From contig OY723285.1 in assembly GCA_963210315.1 (NCBI GenBank), positions 1,426,001 through 1,490,000 on the forward strand: a stretch of DNA of 64,000 nt, read 5' to 3'. Position numbers and translations under genes: made by a program. Position 1 is the first letter of the stretch, and each line of letters begins with the position of its first letter. The stretch is from Rhynchopus euleeides (Eukaryota > Euglenozoa > Diplonemea > Diplonemida > Diplonemidae). Under the pieces are notes generated by a model. It saw nothing but the letters and a program-made list of their open reading frames with translations. It ran no database searches and was not told where the DNA came from. This document shows positions 10,190 through 21,529 of the stretch, one piece after another.

Positions 10190-10872
10190 GGTGTTTTTCC
10201 TTGCAACGGAGAAGGAAGGCCGGAGATGGAGGGGGTGGGGGGGGGGGGGGTCGCTTCTTGACGGAGAAAGTGAATGCGTATGAGGGGGCTGAGAAGGGTG
10301 TGTCTGTGTTTGTGTGGTTTTTTTTGTGTTGACAATGTTGACAATGCCCTCACCCCGGCCCGCTCCTGCCTGCTGCAGATTTCAGGCACCATCCATACAC
10401 AGCGCTGGGTTTGTCATTGCCCCTCCCCGTCATCTCCAGGGGTCCTTTTCTTCTCCCGGTCCAGCCTAGAGTGAAGTAGATGACCCCCTCACCCGTTACG
10501 GAGTTGGGCGAAACTCTACTTCACCACACTCATCCTACACCCCCTCCCCCCCCCCCCATAACCCCCCCCCTTTTAACTCACCTCCGCAGCAGACATCCTA
10601 GGGGGTGTTGGCGGATTCCCTCTCCCCCCCCCGAGACTTGCTTTTCCATTCACTCTCGCCAATCAAATCCCCCCGCCCCCTCCCCAGAGCGAGTGAATGG
10701 AGATCATCCTTATGCCCCCCTCTGTTGACTCTTCTGAGTTAGTTGCGTGGCACGCGCAAAATAATGAGATTGTCCCGCAAGACGTCATGTTCCCCATTCA
10801 CGGCTTCCCACCCCCCCCCCTCCCCTTTCAGGGGATCGAAGCTATAGGGGGGGGGTGTTGGAGATATGACCT
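10190..10872. other. Intergenic DNA, no gene seen
   Basis: Poly-G and poly-C tracts and low-complexity sequence. The string GAGACTTGCTTTTCCATTCA near 10632 recurs near 62950 upstream of the dUTPase gene, marking another shared intergenic repeat. Confidence 0.4.
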
Positions 10873-12047
10873 CGTCCTAAAACCCCCCCCCCCACTTTGC
10901 CCTTTTTCAGGTTTTTTCAGTTTTTTGGGGGATTTTCGAATTTTTCACTTGTTACACGACGCCCATGGACCAAAAACAGGTCCTGGGGCACATGCGCGCC
11001 ATAAAAATAGCCCTTCTGGGCTAAAAATATGGCCCCGAAGGCCCCGAAGATCATGACAGAGTCTCTCCAGAGGCTTGCCCACAAAAGGAGTTTTATGACC
11101 GGAAGTGGGTGATGCAGGTCACGACATCATCAAGACCACAAGAGATGCCCGCGCCTTTGGTGGAAGCACAGAAGGAAGTGCTGATCTTGTTGTAACTGCT
11201 CTGGGAAAGGTGCCCTCCCTGTCACCTCTCACGCCGCCCTTGTTGTAAGTGTCAATGAGGACATACGGACACACGCCGAAGCGTGATTCACCCACTTCGG
11301 GACGACAACTTTTCCTAGACAGATATGAAGCACAGGGTTCGTCTGCGGCAATGATCTGTTCCGGCAAAGGGGAAGGAATCCCGAGCATGTTGAGCATGCA
11401 GACAATATCTCTGAAGCAGGCACCCATACTTGCTGGGAGTGCGCGTTGCGGGACGTGTGGATAGCTGTCCAATCTGAGAGAGGACAAGGGCCTTGCGGAG
11501 GCCCTTGTCCCTTCCACCTCACACAAGGAAGGGCGGGTTTGGTGGGACAAGCGGAGCAATGCCCCAGCAGCATCTTTGGTCCTGTGCTGCATGCCTCCCG
11601 GATGCAACCTCCCTCGCCGCCCAGCACGCGATGCGCAAGCTTGCGTATGTGCTTCAGGGGCGCAGCCGCCGTGCCTCACAATCGACAGCCTGCAGCAACC
11701 CTGTCACCCTCCGCGCAGATATGGCTCCTGGAAGCCCGCAGCATCAGAGTGCTAACCCAATGTACCGAACATTACCCCATGTAGACCTCAGAGAAGCGGA
11801 TGAGCCGCTTTCACGGATAAATAACACGATAAAGCGAAGGGCCGAGGAATGGGAGAAAATCACCCAATCACAGCAAAAAAGTGCGAGAAAACGGTCGAAG
11901 CACCCCCAGAACACACCCCCCAAACCCCTCATGGATGTGTTTGTGGGTCTGTGACAGGTGCATGGGGTCTGTTAGGCAATTTTTCTGACAAAAACCTGAA
12001 AAACCCCCGAAAAAGGGCAAAGTGGGGGGGGGGGGTTTTAGGACGAG
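10873..12047. mobile_element. ~1.2-kb element with C-rich terminal inverted repeats
   Basis: The left end GTCCTAAAACC plus a C run then ACTTTGCCCTTTTTCAGG reads on the opposite strand at the right end (about 11986-12047, ending GGTTTTAGGAC). The ~1.06-kb interior has no recognised gene. A minus-strand open frame (11119-11679) carries moderately protein-like sequence around GACFRDIVCMLNMLGIP, but its start is not secure and no family is recognised. Probably a non-autonomous or decayed DNA element. Confidence 0.55.
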
Positions 12048-13906
12048 CCCATATGTACATTATCGCGTTATCAGATTGAAGGAAATACCCAATGTGGGTG
12101 GGTGGGGAGGCTAGCGGGGATGGGGGAGGGGCGCGGACAACTGGAAAGGTCACATTACACATTTCCATGATTTGCCTTGTCGGGGGGGGTGGGGGACGCA
12201 GCAGCAGCAGCACCGGGCTCACAGCTCTTGGCGCATGCAGGTTACCCGATCGTTTCGTATTTTTTCTGCCTTTCTTAAAACAATTTCTATGGCCTCTCTC
12301 TCACTCTCGTGCAGAATGGATCTCGTACAGAATGGATCGGCATGCATTCATGCGCCCATGCTGTCTGTGTATCGCATCACCGCCCCTCTCCCTCGGGTGA
12401 CTCTCCCGACACTATCAGCTTTTAGCTACTCTAAAGGGATATCCCGCTCGGCGGATGGCTGCCTTCCTCAGAGGTGACCCTGTCGCACAGTGGCGATCGC
12501 ATCGAACAGGTGTGTTCACTCTTGTTTCACACGTGTTCCGATGTGTTTGGCACTGCGACAGCAGTGCGCGCATTCTTTTCATGGTGTGATGGAATGTGCG
12601 AGCTTCCGTATGTTGCGTAGCGATGCATAGATTGCAAAAAGGCTCCAAGGTAGGATGCTCCTTCCCACGCATTGCAACCGCACCTGCAATGCGATGATTT
12701 TTTTTCTCTCCCGATATTGTTGTTGCTCGATGCGCCACGCTTCTGCGCTGTGCCTCTCTGACAAAGTGGGATGCGAGTGTGGATCTTTTGCTAAAGGCGG
12801 CAGGGCAGAAGAGGCTGCAGAATTCTGTTTTTTTTGGTGGCTTTTTTCTTTCTCGGAGAAAATCCCACCGAAGATCACCGGTTAGCAAAGGACACCGTCG
12901 CGCCCATTTCCCCCCCCCGATTATACAGGGACGTACTCCCCACGACCCCCTCTGCCGCCCTCATGCAACTGCATTCTTTGGATGTTGGGGCCCTCCATCT
13001 GTGCCATTGGCACGCCGAAATGCAGCTGCTAGGGGGGGGTGTAATGTGCTACCGAAACCACACCCACGATCTGGCTCAGAAACGTTTCTTTATTTCATGC
13101 ACTCCACCACGGCTAAGGCAGGCCGGGTGAGTCAGCCAATCACCTTACGATCCCCCCCTGCGTCTTGAGGCGTGAAAGAACAAACATGTAAACCACCCGT
13201 GATGCCCCTGAATCGTGTCGGAACTGCGTAAGAACTGCTATGTAGCAAAGGGCCTGTGAAGAGAAATCGCAACAAAGAAGAACTCTGCGTAACACTGCGT
13301 AAAGATCCGCGTCAAACTGCATAGGTCGGTCTTTTCAGGAACCACGTCAACCTGTTTTTTTTCTGTTGTTTGCTTCGCAATAATCATATTGTGCCCCTTT
13401 CCGCTGTACGGTAGGATCGCTCTGTCCAGCAGCTGCAAAAGAAAGCCAAATGGGCTAAAGGCCACACCTCTGCCCTGAACCATTCGTTGAGCGCGCACTT
13501 TGTGCCTCAAGGATATGCCGGGGCAGTGTGAGCGTGGCAGTACGGTGATACCCCTGAAGCTTGAGTTGTTCGTTTTCCCATGTTCCTCGGCAGCCTCGTT
13601 ACGCTTCGCCACTTGTGGCTAGTCAACGAAACAAAAGGGCATGCCAGTGCTTGCCTCCGGCAAGCAGCACCAAACGAATGCAATCCAAAAGAATCGACAC
13701 AAACGAAGTATCCCAGCGCAGGACACGCTATCGCATGGCATTGTCTGCACCGCTGCCACACATCAGCAAACAGGGCTACCAACGTTTCATTAAACTGCGT
13801 GATCTGCTCCAGGTGTGGGGCGGGGGGGGAGGGGGTGTGATGCATCTGACACTCGTCGCACAACCCCTGCATGCTACCCAGTGCCCCCCCCCCCCCTCCC
13901 CTCCCC
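12048..13906. other. Lower-GC unassigned region with possible decayed minus-strand coding sequence
   Basis: No gene is firmly supported. Between 13238 and 13872 two overlapping minus-strand frames look more protein-like than their surroundings: one has a Cys-rich start (GLCDECQMHH, CRQCHAIACPALG), the other continues LLDRAILPYSGKGHNMIIAK. They would need a frameshift or intron to join; CTTTTGCAG before CTGCTGGAC is a possible acceptor. No family is recognised, and a degenerate transposon gene is the likeliest reading. Confidence 0.3.
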
Positions 13907-14128
13907 TCGCCCTCTCAGGGCAATTCCTAACTATCGACCCATCGCCCCACCAAAAACCGGTTTCCCCCCCCCACTTTTTCCATCGACCCATCGACCCACC
14001 GACCCACCGAATTTCTGGGTCGGTGGGTCGATGGGTTGATGGGTTGAGGGGATCGCCCCGTCGACCCATCAACCCACCAACTTTGGTCAGGGGCTTGACA
14101 TGACATGGATCCTGTCAACCTGTGAACA

Positions 14129-14190
14129 GATGTTCACTACCGCGGCCTCCGGCGGCTGGGGGGCTCCGCCCCCCAGACCCCCCTGTGGCG
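14129..14190 (+). repeat. GC hairpin repeat, copy 1
   Basis: About 60 bp: CAGATGTTCACTACCG, then GGCCTCCGGCGGCTGGGGGG, then TCCGCCCCCCAGACCCCCC. The core CTGGGGGGC-TCC-GCCCCCCAG is a perfect 9-bp hairpin. Four further copies occur at 14283, 25293, 25507 and (reverse) 55233. Confidence 0.85.
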
Positions 14191-14282
14191 TGTCTTTGGC
14201 GACAATTTATCGTCACATCGGGGAGGGTCTGGCCACTCAGGATGCAGCCCATTTCACACCGAATCTGCGCCCGCCAGGAATA

Positions 14283-14341
14283 AATGTTCGCTACCGTGGC
14301 CTCCGGCGGCTGGGGGGCAGAGCCCCCCAGACCCCCCCTGT
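14283..14341 (+). repeat. GC hairpin repeat, copy 2
   Basis: Same unit as 14129-14190, preceded by ATGTTCGCTACCGTGG. The loop changes from TCC to AGA, i.e. GGGGGGC-AGA-GCCCCCC, keeping the stem. Confidence 0.85.
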
Positions 14342-14738
14342 GCCCTATGTTTGTCCAGCAGGGACAGGCACCCCCGTTTGAAAGGTAGCCTATTGGATCC
14401 TGCGTGTCATGCCATCTTGAACATGAGTTCATCACGCAGCTGTTTCAGGGGGAGTCCCAAAAAGTGCAAGCCCTGTGGGTCGATGCTACGTCATCGTCTG
14501 TCATGCTGCCCGCCCCGTCAATCATGGGGAGGTCCTGCACCCCAAGGAAGTTGCAGATGCAATGGGCGCGAAGAAAACACGGGCCACCATGGAGCTGCTA
14601 GCTGAGCGCGCACGTTTCGCGCGCGAAGCGCGCGAAAAAAATTTTACCCCCCCTTTTTGACAGTCTTTGCCCAGCTCCCCCCCTTTTTCCCCCCATCGAC
14701 CCAGTTTTCCCCCGACCCTGGAAAGTTAGGAATACCCC

Positions 14739-16082
14739 TGTCGCCCTCTGCAAAAAAATATTTCGGCGTGCCATGCGTATGACTCAGATTTCTCTCTACG
14801 GCACGAAAGCGAATGTTCGCCTCTATTTTGTTTACCCCACTACCACTACCACCCCCCTACCTAACTGCGTCTTCTACACCTGCTGATTATTCTGTCTGCT
14901 GCGAGCTTATCCCGCCCCCCTCCCCCACACCCACACAACAGCTCGATCCCCTCACCCGGTTCGCGTTTACGCTCTGGCGTTGTTACGCCTAGACCCCCCG
15001 TGCTGCCTTCCCCTTCTCCCCATCGTCTAATCGCGCCGCTGGCGTTGTGCGGAGAGAGTGCAGGCTTCCCCCCCCCCCCCCCCCCCCACGCTAAATGCCA
15101 TTACTTACCATACGCACACGCCCCACTCCCCACCCACCCTGCCCCCACCCCCACCCCGACCCCCCCTCCCCTGTTTCTTTGTCTCCCGAGAACCCATCCC
15201 GGCGTGCAGCTCGCCCTGTCCAATCCAATGCACCTGCTAATGGGGCACCCACGGATGATGGAGCGAGAGCGGCAAACCGCCCTCCCCACCACACCACCCC
15301 CCATCCCCCACTGAAGCCCTGCCAACCTTAAGGTGCTGGTGGCTGCGGTGGTTGCCTTACTGGCATTTTTTTTCATTAAATCCTCCCAAACAGCTTTGCA
15401 AAGATAACACTGGTTGCAGGTTGCCGCAGGTGGTCCGCTGTGACTTCGTCACAGCGGACCACCATACGGGCAGCTTCTTGTTGGTGTGTGCGGCACACTG
15501 CGTGTGCCCGGGTTTTAGAGCAAGGACGTGGGTGTGGGGTCAGTGGATGCTTGTATGTTTGTCTGTGCACGCTGCCTGTTGGCAGCGTCAGGAGGAGGGC
15601 CACCAGAGCGCGCTCGGTCGTGCCCTTTGCAGTTTGTTTTTATTACAGGCCGGATGGGGGGTGGGGGTGGGTGGGAAACGCAGTGCCAACTGCTCGATGA
15701 CATGATATCATATCACTGTGATTCTCCCAAGAGATGCAGGATGGTTCGGGCAATACGGTAGTGCGGATTCGATCTTTCCATTGGTCACCGGTGGTGGGCG
15801 GCCTCTGGCAGTGAATGGTATCTGCCGCCAGCAAAAACAGAAACGAAACATAATCGAGGCTGTGCCCAAGATCAAAACGCCCATGAAATGGCACTGGGGA
15901 GGGCGGTGACGGATGGCTCGTCGACATCTGGGAACAGAATCAGGTATCGAAGCAACCAAACACTCCCCCCCCTCCCTCCTGCCACACCGACAAAAAAAAG
16001 CAAGTTGTCCCCCTCTCTCTCTCTCTCATCCCGCCCGTTGTTGTTGGACCGCCGGCAGAAAATAATAACCTCAAATAATAAC
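14739..16082. other. Intergenic DNA, no gene seen
   Basis: GC-rich spacer with C runs (15069-15088), a strong hairpin at 15429-15463, and no protein-like frame. CT/CCT-rich stretches near 15960-16030 precede the next transposable element. Confidence 0.4.
15429..15463. other. Perfect 16-bp stem hairpin
   Basis: GGTGGTCCGCTGTGAC, a TTC loop, and the exact complement GTCACAGCGGACCACC. It is not followed by a T run and not adjacent to a recognised gene, so a Pol III terminator is unlikely. Function unknown. Confidence 0.8.
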
Positions 16083-16428
16083 CACGGTATGGTGACGATC
16101 GGTCCAATTAGCCTCCAATTAGTCTCCAATTAACTTTTTTCCACGATCGTGGGGAAAAAAACCACGATCGCCACGATCGTGGCTCCAATTAGCTAATTGG
16201 AATAATTGGAGGGAATTTTCCTTCGGAAATCCTTAGAGTTCATGTGACATCATGCAGCAGACACAGCCAAGACTGACTCGGGTGGTTGTGGTTCTTACCA
16301 GCCAGTCCAAAATTCCCGACCCGTGCGGGTTTCGGAGGGCAATAGGAACTGTCCTGCCAATACATACCCACCGTGGTCCCCTGAAAACCGTGTGGAGCTA
16401 CGTAGGTACGGTCAAGAGTTCATCGATG

Positions 16429-16507
16429 TACCTGGGACCCCCCGTGTATAAGTCCCCCCCGAAAATCGCCTCCAGGGGGGGGACTTAACCACGGGGGGTC
16501 CCAGGTA
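16429..16507. other. Hairpin inside the 2.35-kb element
   Basis: TACCTGGGACCCCCCGTG on the left pairs with CACGGGGGGTCCCAGGTA on the right. Inner AAGTCCCCCCC pairs with GGGGGGGACTT. The loop contains GAAAATCGCCTCCA. Confidence 0.8.
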
Positions 16508-17958
16508 TCGGTGGTATTCACGACTACACATGGTCCACCGAAGGGGAACACCTATTGCACAAAACTCGACAACCAGGATGGGTTCGCTCGGGTGGTGATT
16601 TTGTTGTCGCTCTGCCGTCAGTTGTTGTGCACAACTCCGTCGGCAGATAATGTCACGTTACATGGTGCAAATCTGGGCTGGTATTGATGTCGGATCGTCA
16701 TCGGACTGATTCAGATGAGTACATCAATATGGTGGGAAAAGAACGGAGTGTGGTCATGTGTCTAAGACCACGAAGTCTCTGTTTAGTCTCGGAGACTGAG
16801 TAATTTGCCCCATGAGTAATTTGCCCATCGCCCAACCTGGTATTGACCGATGCCACAGGGATATCTACCCGTGATGTCGATTCGTGCAAGAAGGCGACGG
16901 TGTGATGAGTCCGGCACATGGTATCGTGCGCGAATGTCACATGGTCACATCACGGGGAAGTTGTTCATTGGTCAATGCCATACAACCCCATAAAACTGCT
17001 GGTGATCCAAGAGGTGGGGTTTGAAACAACTTTGCTCAGGTAGTCGCCGTGACGTGATTCATAGGATTAGAGACTGCAGGGTCGAAGGGATGCACCCAGA
17101 ACCAAGGCTATCAGCCCCCGGAGGCCCCCGGTGCCACCACCACCTTCCGGCTCCGGAGGGTGCGTACATTCACCTGCTGTGGCCCAGGCGCCCAATTCCT
17201 TGATTCTTGGAAGATGAAGGCGTCAATGACACGGTTCATTTTTGTGTCTCGGAGACTGCGCCACATTGGCCCCCAGAAGAGAGGGCTACGTCCCCACTCC
17301 ATGTCGTAACACTGCGAAAAAGCACCGCTTTTCAGGGGCACCAGGGTATTTTTCAGCCACCGGTCAAAGCCGCCAAACATCGCTACCAGTGCCCGGTGTG
17401 CTCCGGAGTAACTCCAGAGGAGCATCCCCGACACTTCTATCAGCGCCCCTCCCGACAAGGCTCGAATTCTAGCGGCTGAAAGGGGCCATTCAGCCAATAC
17501 ACCCTGGGATACCCCTGGGATTCGGAATGTGCTTACTATTGGCTGATGGAATGATCCGGGAATGGTCTCATCCAATGGCTGAAAATCCCGGTTGCGCCCA
17601 AACCCAGATCAAAATCAGATGGAACAGCGAGGAAAGCTGATGCACTCACAGCCAACCAAGCCACTGGTTTCAGGTGTGGCACCCTAACCGAGGCTCTAAT
17701 ATCAGCGGCGGAACGGTAGCCGTTCAGCGTTCAGCGGGTGCTCAGCTCTGCAGTACCAAGCTCTACCGAAGCTTGATCACCTCTGGGTTGAGAACGTGTA
17801 CAACATCGGCCAGCGGGATGCGGCTTTGTGAAGGGGATGGCCTCATCCAACAAGGCTCTAACTTCAGCGGCTGTCTCGGGTGTTCAGCCATTCAGCGGTA
17901 TCAATCCAGGGATATCCAAGCTCAGGAAAACTTGGGGTGAACTTGAGCTGAAAATAGA

Positions 17959-18060
17959 GGGGTCTTCGCTGGTCGGTATGCCTCGTTATTCTTCGTCAGT
18001 TTTCACCTAGCTTCCTTAGGAAATGCACCAAAATGCACTGACGATCACCCCGTAGCCCCC
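17959..18060. mobile_element. MITE, GGGGTCTTCGCT family, one terminus damaged
   Basis: Left end GGGGTCTTCGCTGGTCG; the interior (CGTCAGTTTTCACCTAG, GAAATGCACCAAAATGCACT, GACGATCACCCCGTAG) matches the copies at 18557 and 10092. The right inverted repeat lacks the CGAAGA part and reads CCCCGTAGCCCCCG. Nested within the 2.35-kb TIR element, so it inserted later. Confidence 0.7.
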
Positions 18061-18556
18061 GTATCCAACAGCGGGCGAAAAAATTGAACCGCTGACTACC
18101 GGTTGAAACAGCTCCCACCGGGAGCCGTCCTACACAGCTCCAGGCCGTACTCCAGGCCAACCACGGGGCTCTCAAGGCCCAGGAGTTAGCCTGCTTGACA
18201 GCCGACCCTGCAGAGAGGGCTCGATACCCGGAAGAACTGTGGTCCATCACATGGTTGACTGCAGAGATAGGTGGGCACTGGAGGGAAATCTTCGACCAAT
18301 TAGCCACGATCGCCCACGATCGTGGGAATAATTGGAATTTTTTTTCCACGATCGTCCAATTAGCCTCCAATTAAAACGATCGTTTTTTTTCACGATCGTG
18401 TATTTAATTGGACCGATCGTCACCATACCGTGAATAACCCGTTGGGACAGATCAAGCCGAGCTTGGGATTGTCGACGCTAAAAGGAAAAACAGAAAAAGA
18501 CGGGAAACATACTTCGAAGCGTGCGAAAGGAACGGAAAATAAAAGCAAAATAAAAG

Positions 18557-18668
18557 AGGGGGGTCTTTGCTGGTCGTTATTCTTCGCCAATCTTCGTCAG
18601 TTTTCAGCTAATTCAACAGGAAATGCACCAAAAATGCACTGACGATCACCCCGTAGCGAAGACCCCCC
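18557..18668. mobile_element. MITE, GGGGGGTCTTTGCT family, complete
   Basis: Both termini are present (GGGGGGTCTTTGCTGGTCG and CGTAGCGAAGACCCCCC), flanked by AGA on each side as a 3-bp target duplication. The interior has TTTTCAGCTAATTCAACAGG and GACGATCACC. It lies just upstream of the cyclophilin gene. Confidence 0.82.
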
Positions 18669-18992
18669 AGAGAAGGCAATACCAGAACCGCAAGAATAAT
18701 CTGGCGAATCGGAGAAGAACATCGCACGCACCACCGCGCCGCGCCACACCCCGTCACCCCCCCCCCCTTCTTGAAAGTGTCAAAGGGACCCGGCTCCCGA
18801 CCTTAGCAAACATGCGCTCCAAACTCACATCAAAAATCCCCCTCTCCTGCTCCACACCACCACCACCACCACCCACCACCACTCTACAGGGGGTGTACTC
18901 CCAGCTCCGGCGGGTGGAGCGGATTGGTCTCCAGCCGCCCTCCCCCAGCACACCCCGCACCCCACGCCCACCCCGCTCCACTCCAGTCTACA

Positions 18993-20136
18993 ATGAGCTA
19001 CAACCTCGCCCAGAAGAAGAAGGTGGTGCTGGTGCTGGGGGTGCTTGTGTGCCTCTACTGGGGCACATGGTACTCCGGACGGTCTCCCGGGGGCGACGCA
19101 CAGCGCAGCACGCAGCAGGGCCGTGCTGCGGGTGGGGAGGGCGCGTCTGGGGGTGCACAGGCGAGGCTTGCTGCGCGCAGGGAAGAGAAGCTCCAGGGGA
19201 AAACTCTTCATGAGGAACAGGTAGGAGATGCTGACCGTGCTGACCGTGCTGACCATGCTGACCATGCTGACCATGCTGACCATGCTGACCATGCTGACCA
19301 TGCTGACCATGCTGACCATGCTGACCATGCTGATCATGCTGACCATGCTGACCACGCAGAGCATGCAGAGCATGCTGACCATGGAAAGCAGGCTGAGGGC
19401 CAGGGTAAGGCAGAGGAGAACAAGGTGAAGCCAGAGGAGGCGGGGCACGGAGACATCGCGGCCAAGGATGGTGCTGATGCCTCCCATGCGAGCTCTGTGG
19501 TAGAGTTCACCATCGAGCACGACGGGGCAGACCACGCTGTGCGCATCCAGATGGACTACGAAGCTGCGCCTAAGACGGCCAAGAATTTCGTCGATCTGGT
19601 GAAGCGTGGGTTCTACACCGGTGCGACCTTCTACCGGGCGGAGCCTAACTTTGTCCTGCAGGGCGGTGGGCGTGATGTGCACCAGAAGAGCAAGGGGCAG
19701 CCGTTCAAGCCGCTCAAGCTGGAGGCGAAGGAGTCCAACAAGAGGGGGACGATTTCCATGGCACGCACGGTATGTCGCAGGGAGGGTGGTGCGGGGGGGT
19801 ATCGGCGCGACAGCCCTTTCTGCCTTCTTCCGACTATCAGAAGAACTGAAATATCATTTGCACAAAACAGTACCAGCCGTGATTGTTTTTGGAAACACAC
19901 ACACCCCACAACACACACAGGGCGACCCTGACAGCGCGTCGACGGAGTTCTTCATCAACCTGAGGGACAACGCATTCCTCGACCCTACGAAGCCGCGCAC
20001 GGGGTACACCGTCTTCGGACACGTCACCGAAGGGATGTATTTGATCGATGCCCTGTCGGTGCTCCCTGCGCGCAAAGAGGGCGGCCTTCGCATGCTGTCG
20101 AAGCTTATTGAGATTAAGCTCGCCAAGGTCCTCTGA
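18993..20136 (+). CDS. Membrane-anchored cyclophilin-type peptidyl-prolyl isomerase, one intron
   Basis: Two exons, 18993-19769 and 19921-20136, give 330 residues. The GT-AG intron of 151 nt restores the hallmark [19 protein letters not shown] exactly in frame, which is strong support. Residues ~11-26 ([16 protein letters not shown] after a Lys run) are a signal anchor, predicting a type II secretory-pathway or ER-lumen enzyme. Residues ~79-130 are an Asp-His-Ala tripeptide repeat, then an acidic/basic linker, then the catalytic domain from ~168. The short loops and the GTISMART core resemble bacterial-type (PpiA/PpiB-like) cyclophilins more than human CypA, and the CypA active-site FHR motif appears as [13 protein letters not shown]. 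It catalyses proline cis-trans isomerisation. The start was chosen at the ATG 6 nt after AG 18985-18986; an upstream in-frame GTG extension is Pro/His-rich and unlikely. Confidence 0.92.
19229..19383 (+). repeat. 9-bp minisatellite encoding Asp-His-Ala repeats
   Basis: About 16 tandem units of TGCTGACCA, in frame within the cyclophilin gene, with early units reading CGT (Arg) and late units drifting to GAG (Glu). The unit is 9 bp, so length changes keep the frame. A His/Asp-dense tract of this kind could bind divalent metal; that is inference. Confidence 0.9.
19770..19920 (+). other. Spliceosomal intron of the cyclophilin gene
   Basis: Begins GTATGT, ends ACACACACAG, 151 nt, phase 0. Its removal joins the two halves of the conserved cyclophilin core. 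Confidence 0.9.
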
Positions 20137-21500
20137 GCCTCCGGACAGAGGCCACCCCATGGCGAAGCGATGCAACACCTCCTGCCAGCAAAGAGCAAGC
20201 CAGGGAACTCAGAAGCCCCTCCCTCACATCCCCCCCCCCCCCCCCCGTCTACTCTCGACTCTCGAGATCTGCCCGCCCTGAGGCAATGGCCCCTTCATTG
20301 GGGTGGCGAGGGTGGGGGGGGGGCAGGGGTGTAAATAAGGCCGACTCCCGACTCCCGACTCGCGCCGGATTTTTTGGGATTGGGAGGGTTGCCTTGCTTC
20401 CCTTAGGGAATGTGCGGTATTAGGCACCCCATGGCCAAAATGACCCCACTGCGATCCGCACAGACTCCAAATATTCAAAAGAAAGGGTTTTTGGAACACC
20501 CGAGGAGGGGGGGTCCCGATGGGTGGGTGGGGGTGTGGGGGTCCCGCTGGGTGGGACATGGTGTGTGCCTCCCAGTCATCTTCTTCATTACCGGTCTCTG
20601 AACTGGGGTGAGTTCATTGCCAAACCACTGCTGTGAATACGGCGCCCCTTTCCCGCCCCTTTTGCCAGATCCTGGCAGCTCCCAAGAAGAGTTGTGTTCC
20701 GCCCCCATCAGGTGGTTGATCATACCGCAGCGCACACGTGCACAACCACACACACTCCACACAGATGCGTCACACATGTGACGCAACTGTTGCGACACAA
20801 CATGCCTCAGGTAGAGGCAGTAGTGTTTGACTCACAGCCAACATAGCTCTCAGTGGGGCCGTGGATGGTGTGGATGCATCCATGCATGCATCCACGGCAT
20901 CCAGGGATGCCCGAAAATGTCAAAAAATGGATTTTCGATTTGGCATACAGGCATTCATCCACTGCAGGCAGGCCTGCATGCAGGGCTTCGGAGCTCCAGG
21001 CTGTGTGTGGATGCATCCACAAAATTTGTGGATGCATGCGCTGCATGCACGGGAAATACTGAGAGCTATGCAGCCAAATACTGCTGCCGTGAGTGAGGTG
21101 CTCGCAGCGTGTGGGGCGCTGCGGGCGAAGTGGGGGGTTGGCTGGGACAGCCAACATGGCGCTGTGCGTCGCGTGCTTCTTCGCGGACCACCTCGCACGC
21201 GGGAAGACCCCGCAAGCTCCGAGTCAGTCCGCCCTGACCGAATGGTGGGCGACTGCTGGAGGGTCCATGGGACTCTCCACGGCAGAGGTGGCCGTACTAC
21301 AGGATGCGTGCAGGATTGAGTAGGGTTTGAGACCGCCCGTCCCCCCCAGCCCCCCACCCCAGGTACCTTAGGTGACTGTAAATAACCGACTCCCGACTCC
21401 CGACTCCTGACCCCCAAACCTTATTTACAGCCCTGAGGGGGGGGGGGGGGGCTAGGGGCCCGGATGTACTTGAAAAAATTGTAATAAAAATTTTTCCGAC
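20137..21500. other. Intergenic repeat-rich DNA with a 230-bp inverted repeat
   Basis: No gene seen. At 20832-21078 ACAGCCAACATAGCTCTCAG and CTGAGAGCTATGCAGCC form inverted ends around multiple GTGGATGCATCCA palindromes, giving another likely small non-coding element. Short strings such as ACTCCCGACTCCCGACTC appear at 20343 and 21390, both next to G-rich runs. Confidence 0.45.
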
Positions 21501-21529
21501 CCCAAACAAGGGTTATTGGCACCTACAAT

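Larger units (their letters stand above)
13922..14738. mobile_element. ~0.8-kb inverted-repeat element with ATCGACCCA arrays
   Basis: Left end TTCCTAACTATCGACCCATC and right end with CATCGACCCAG followed later by GAAAGTTAGGAA are inverted. Inside, 13980-14090 forms a hairpin of repeated CGACCCATCGACCCACC words and their complements, followed by two GC hairpin repeats. A related TTCCTAACT end appears at about 25063. No coding capacity is recognised. Confidence 0.45.
16083..18432. mobile_element. 2.35-kb DNA transposon-like element with long TIRs and 6-bp target duplication
   Basis: The termini share an exact 28-bp inverted repeat beginning CACGGTATGGTGACGATCGG, followed by ~100 bp of subterminal CCACGATCGTGG palindromes and CCAATTA words on both sides (16083-16210 and 18297-18432). 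AATAAC immediately flanks both ends, a 6-bp target-site duplication. The interior has no recognised transposase; minus-strand frames at 17111-17575 and 17996-18370 show no known motif. It contains a strong hairpin at 16429-16507 and a nested MITE at 17959-18060. Most likely a non-autonomous copy. Confidence 0.8.
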
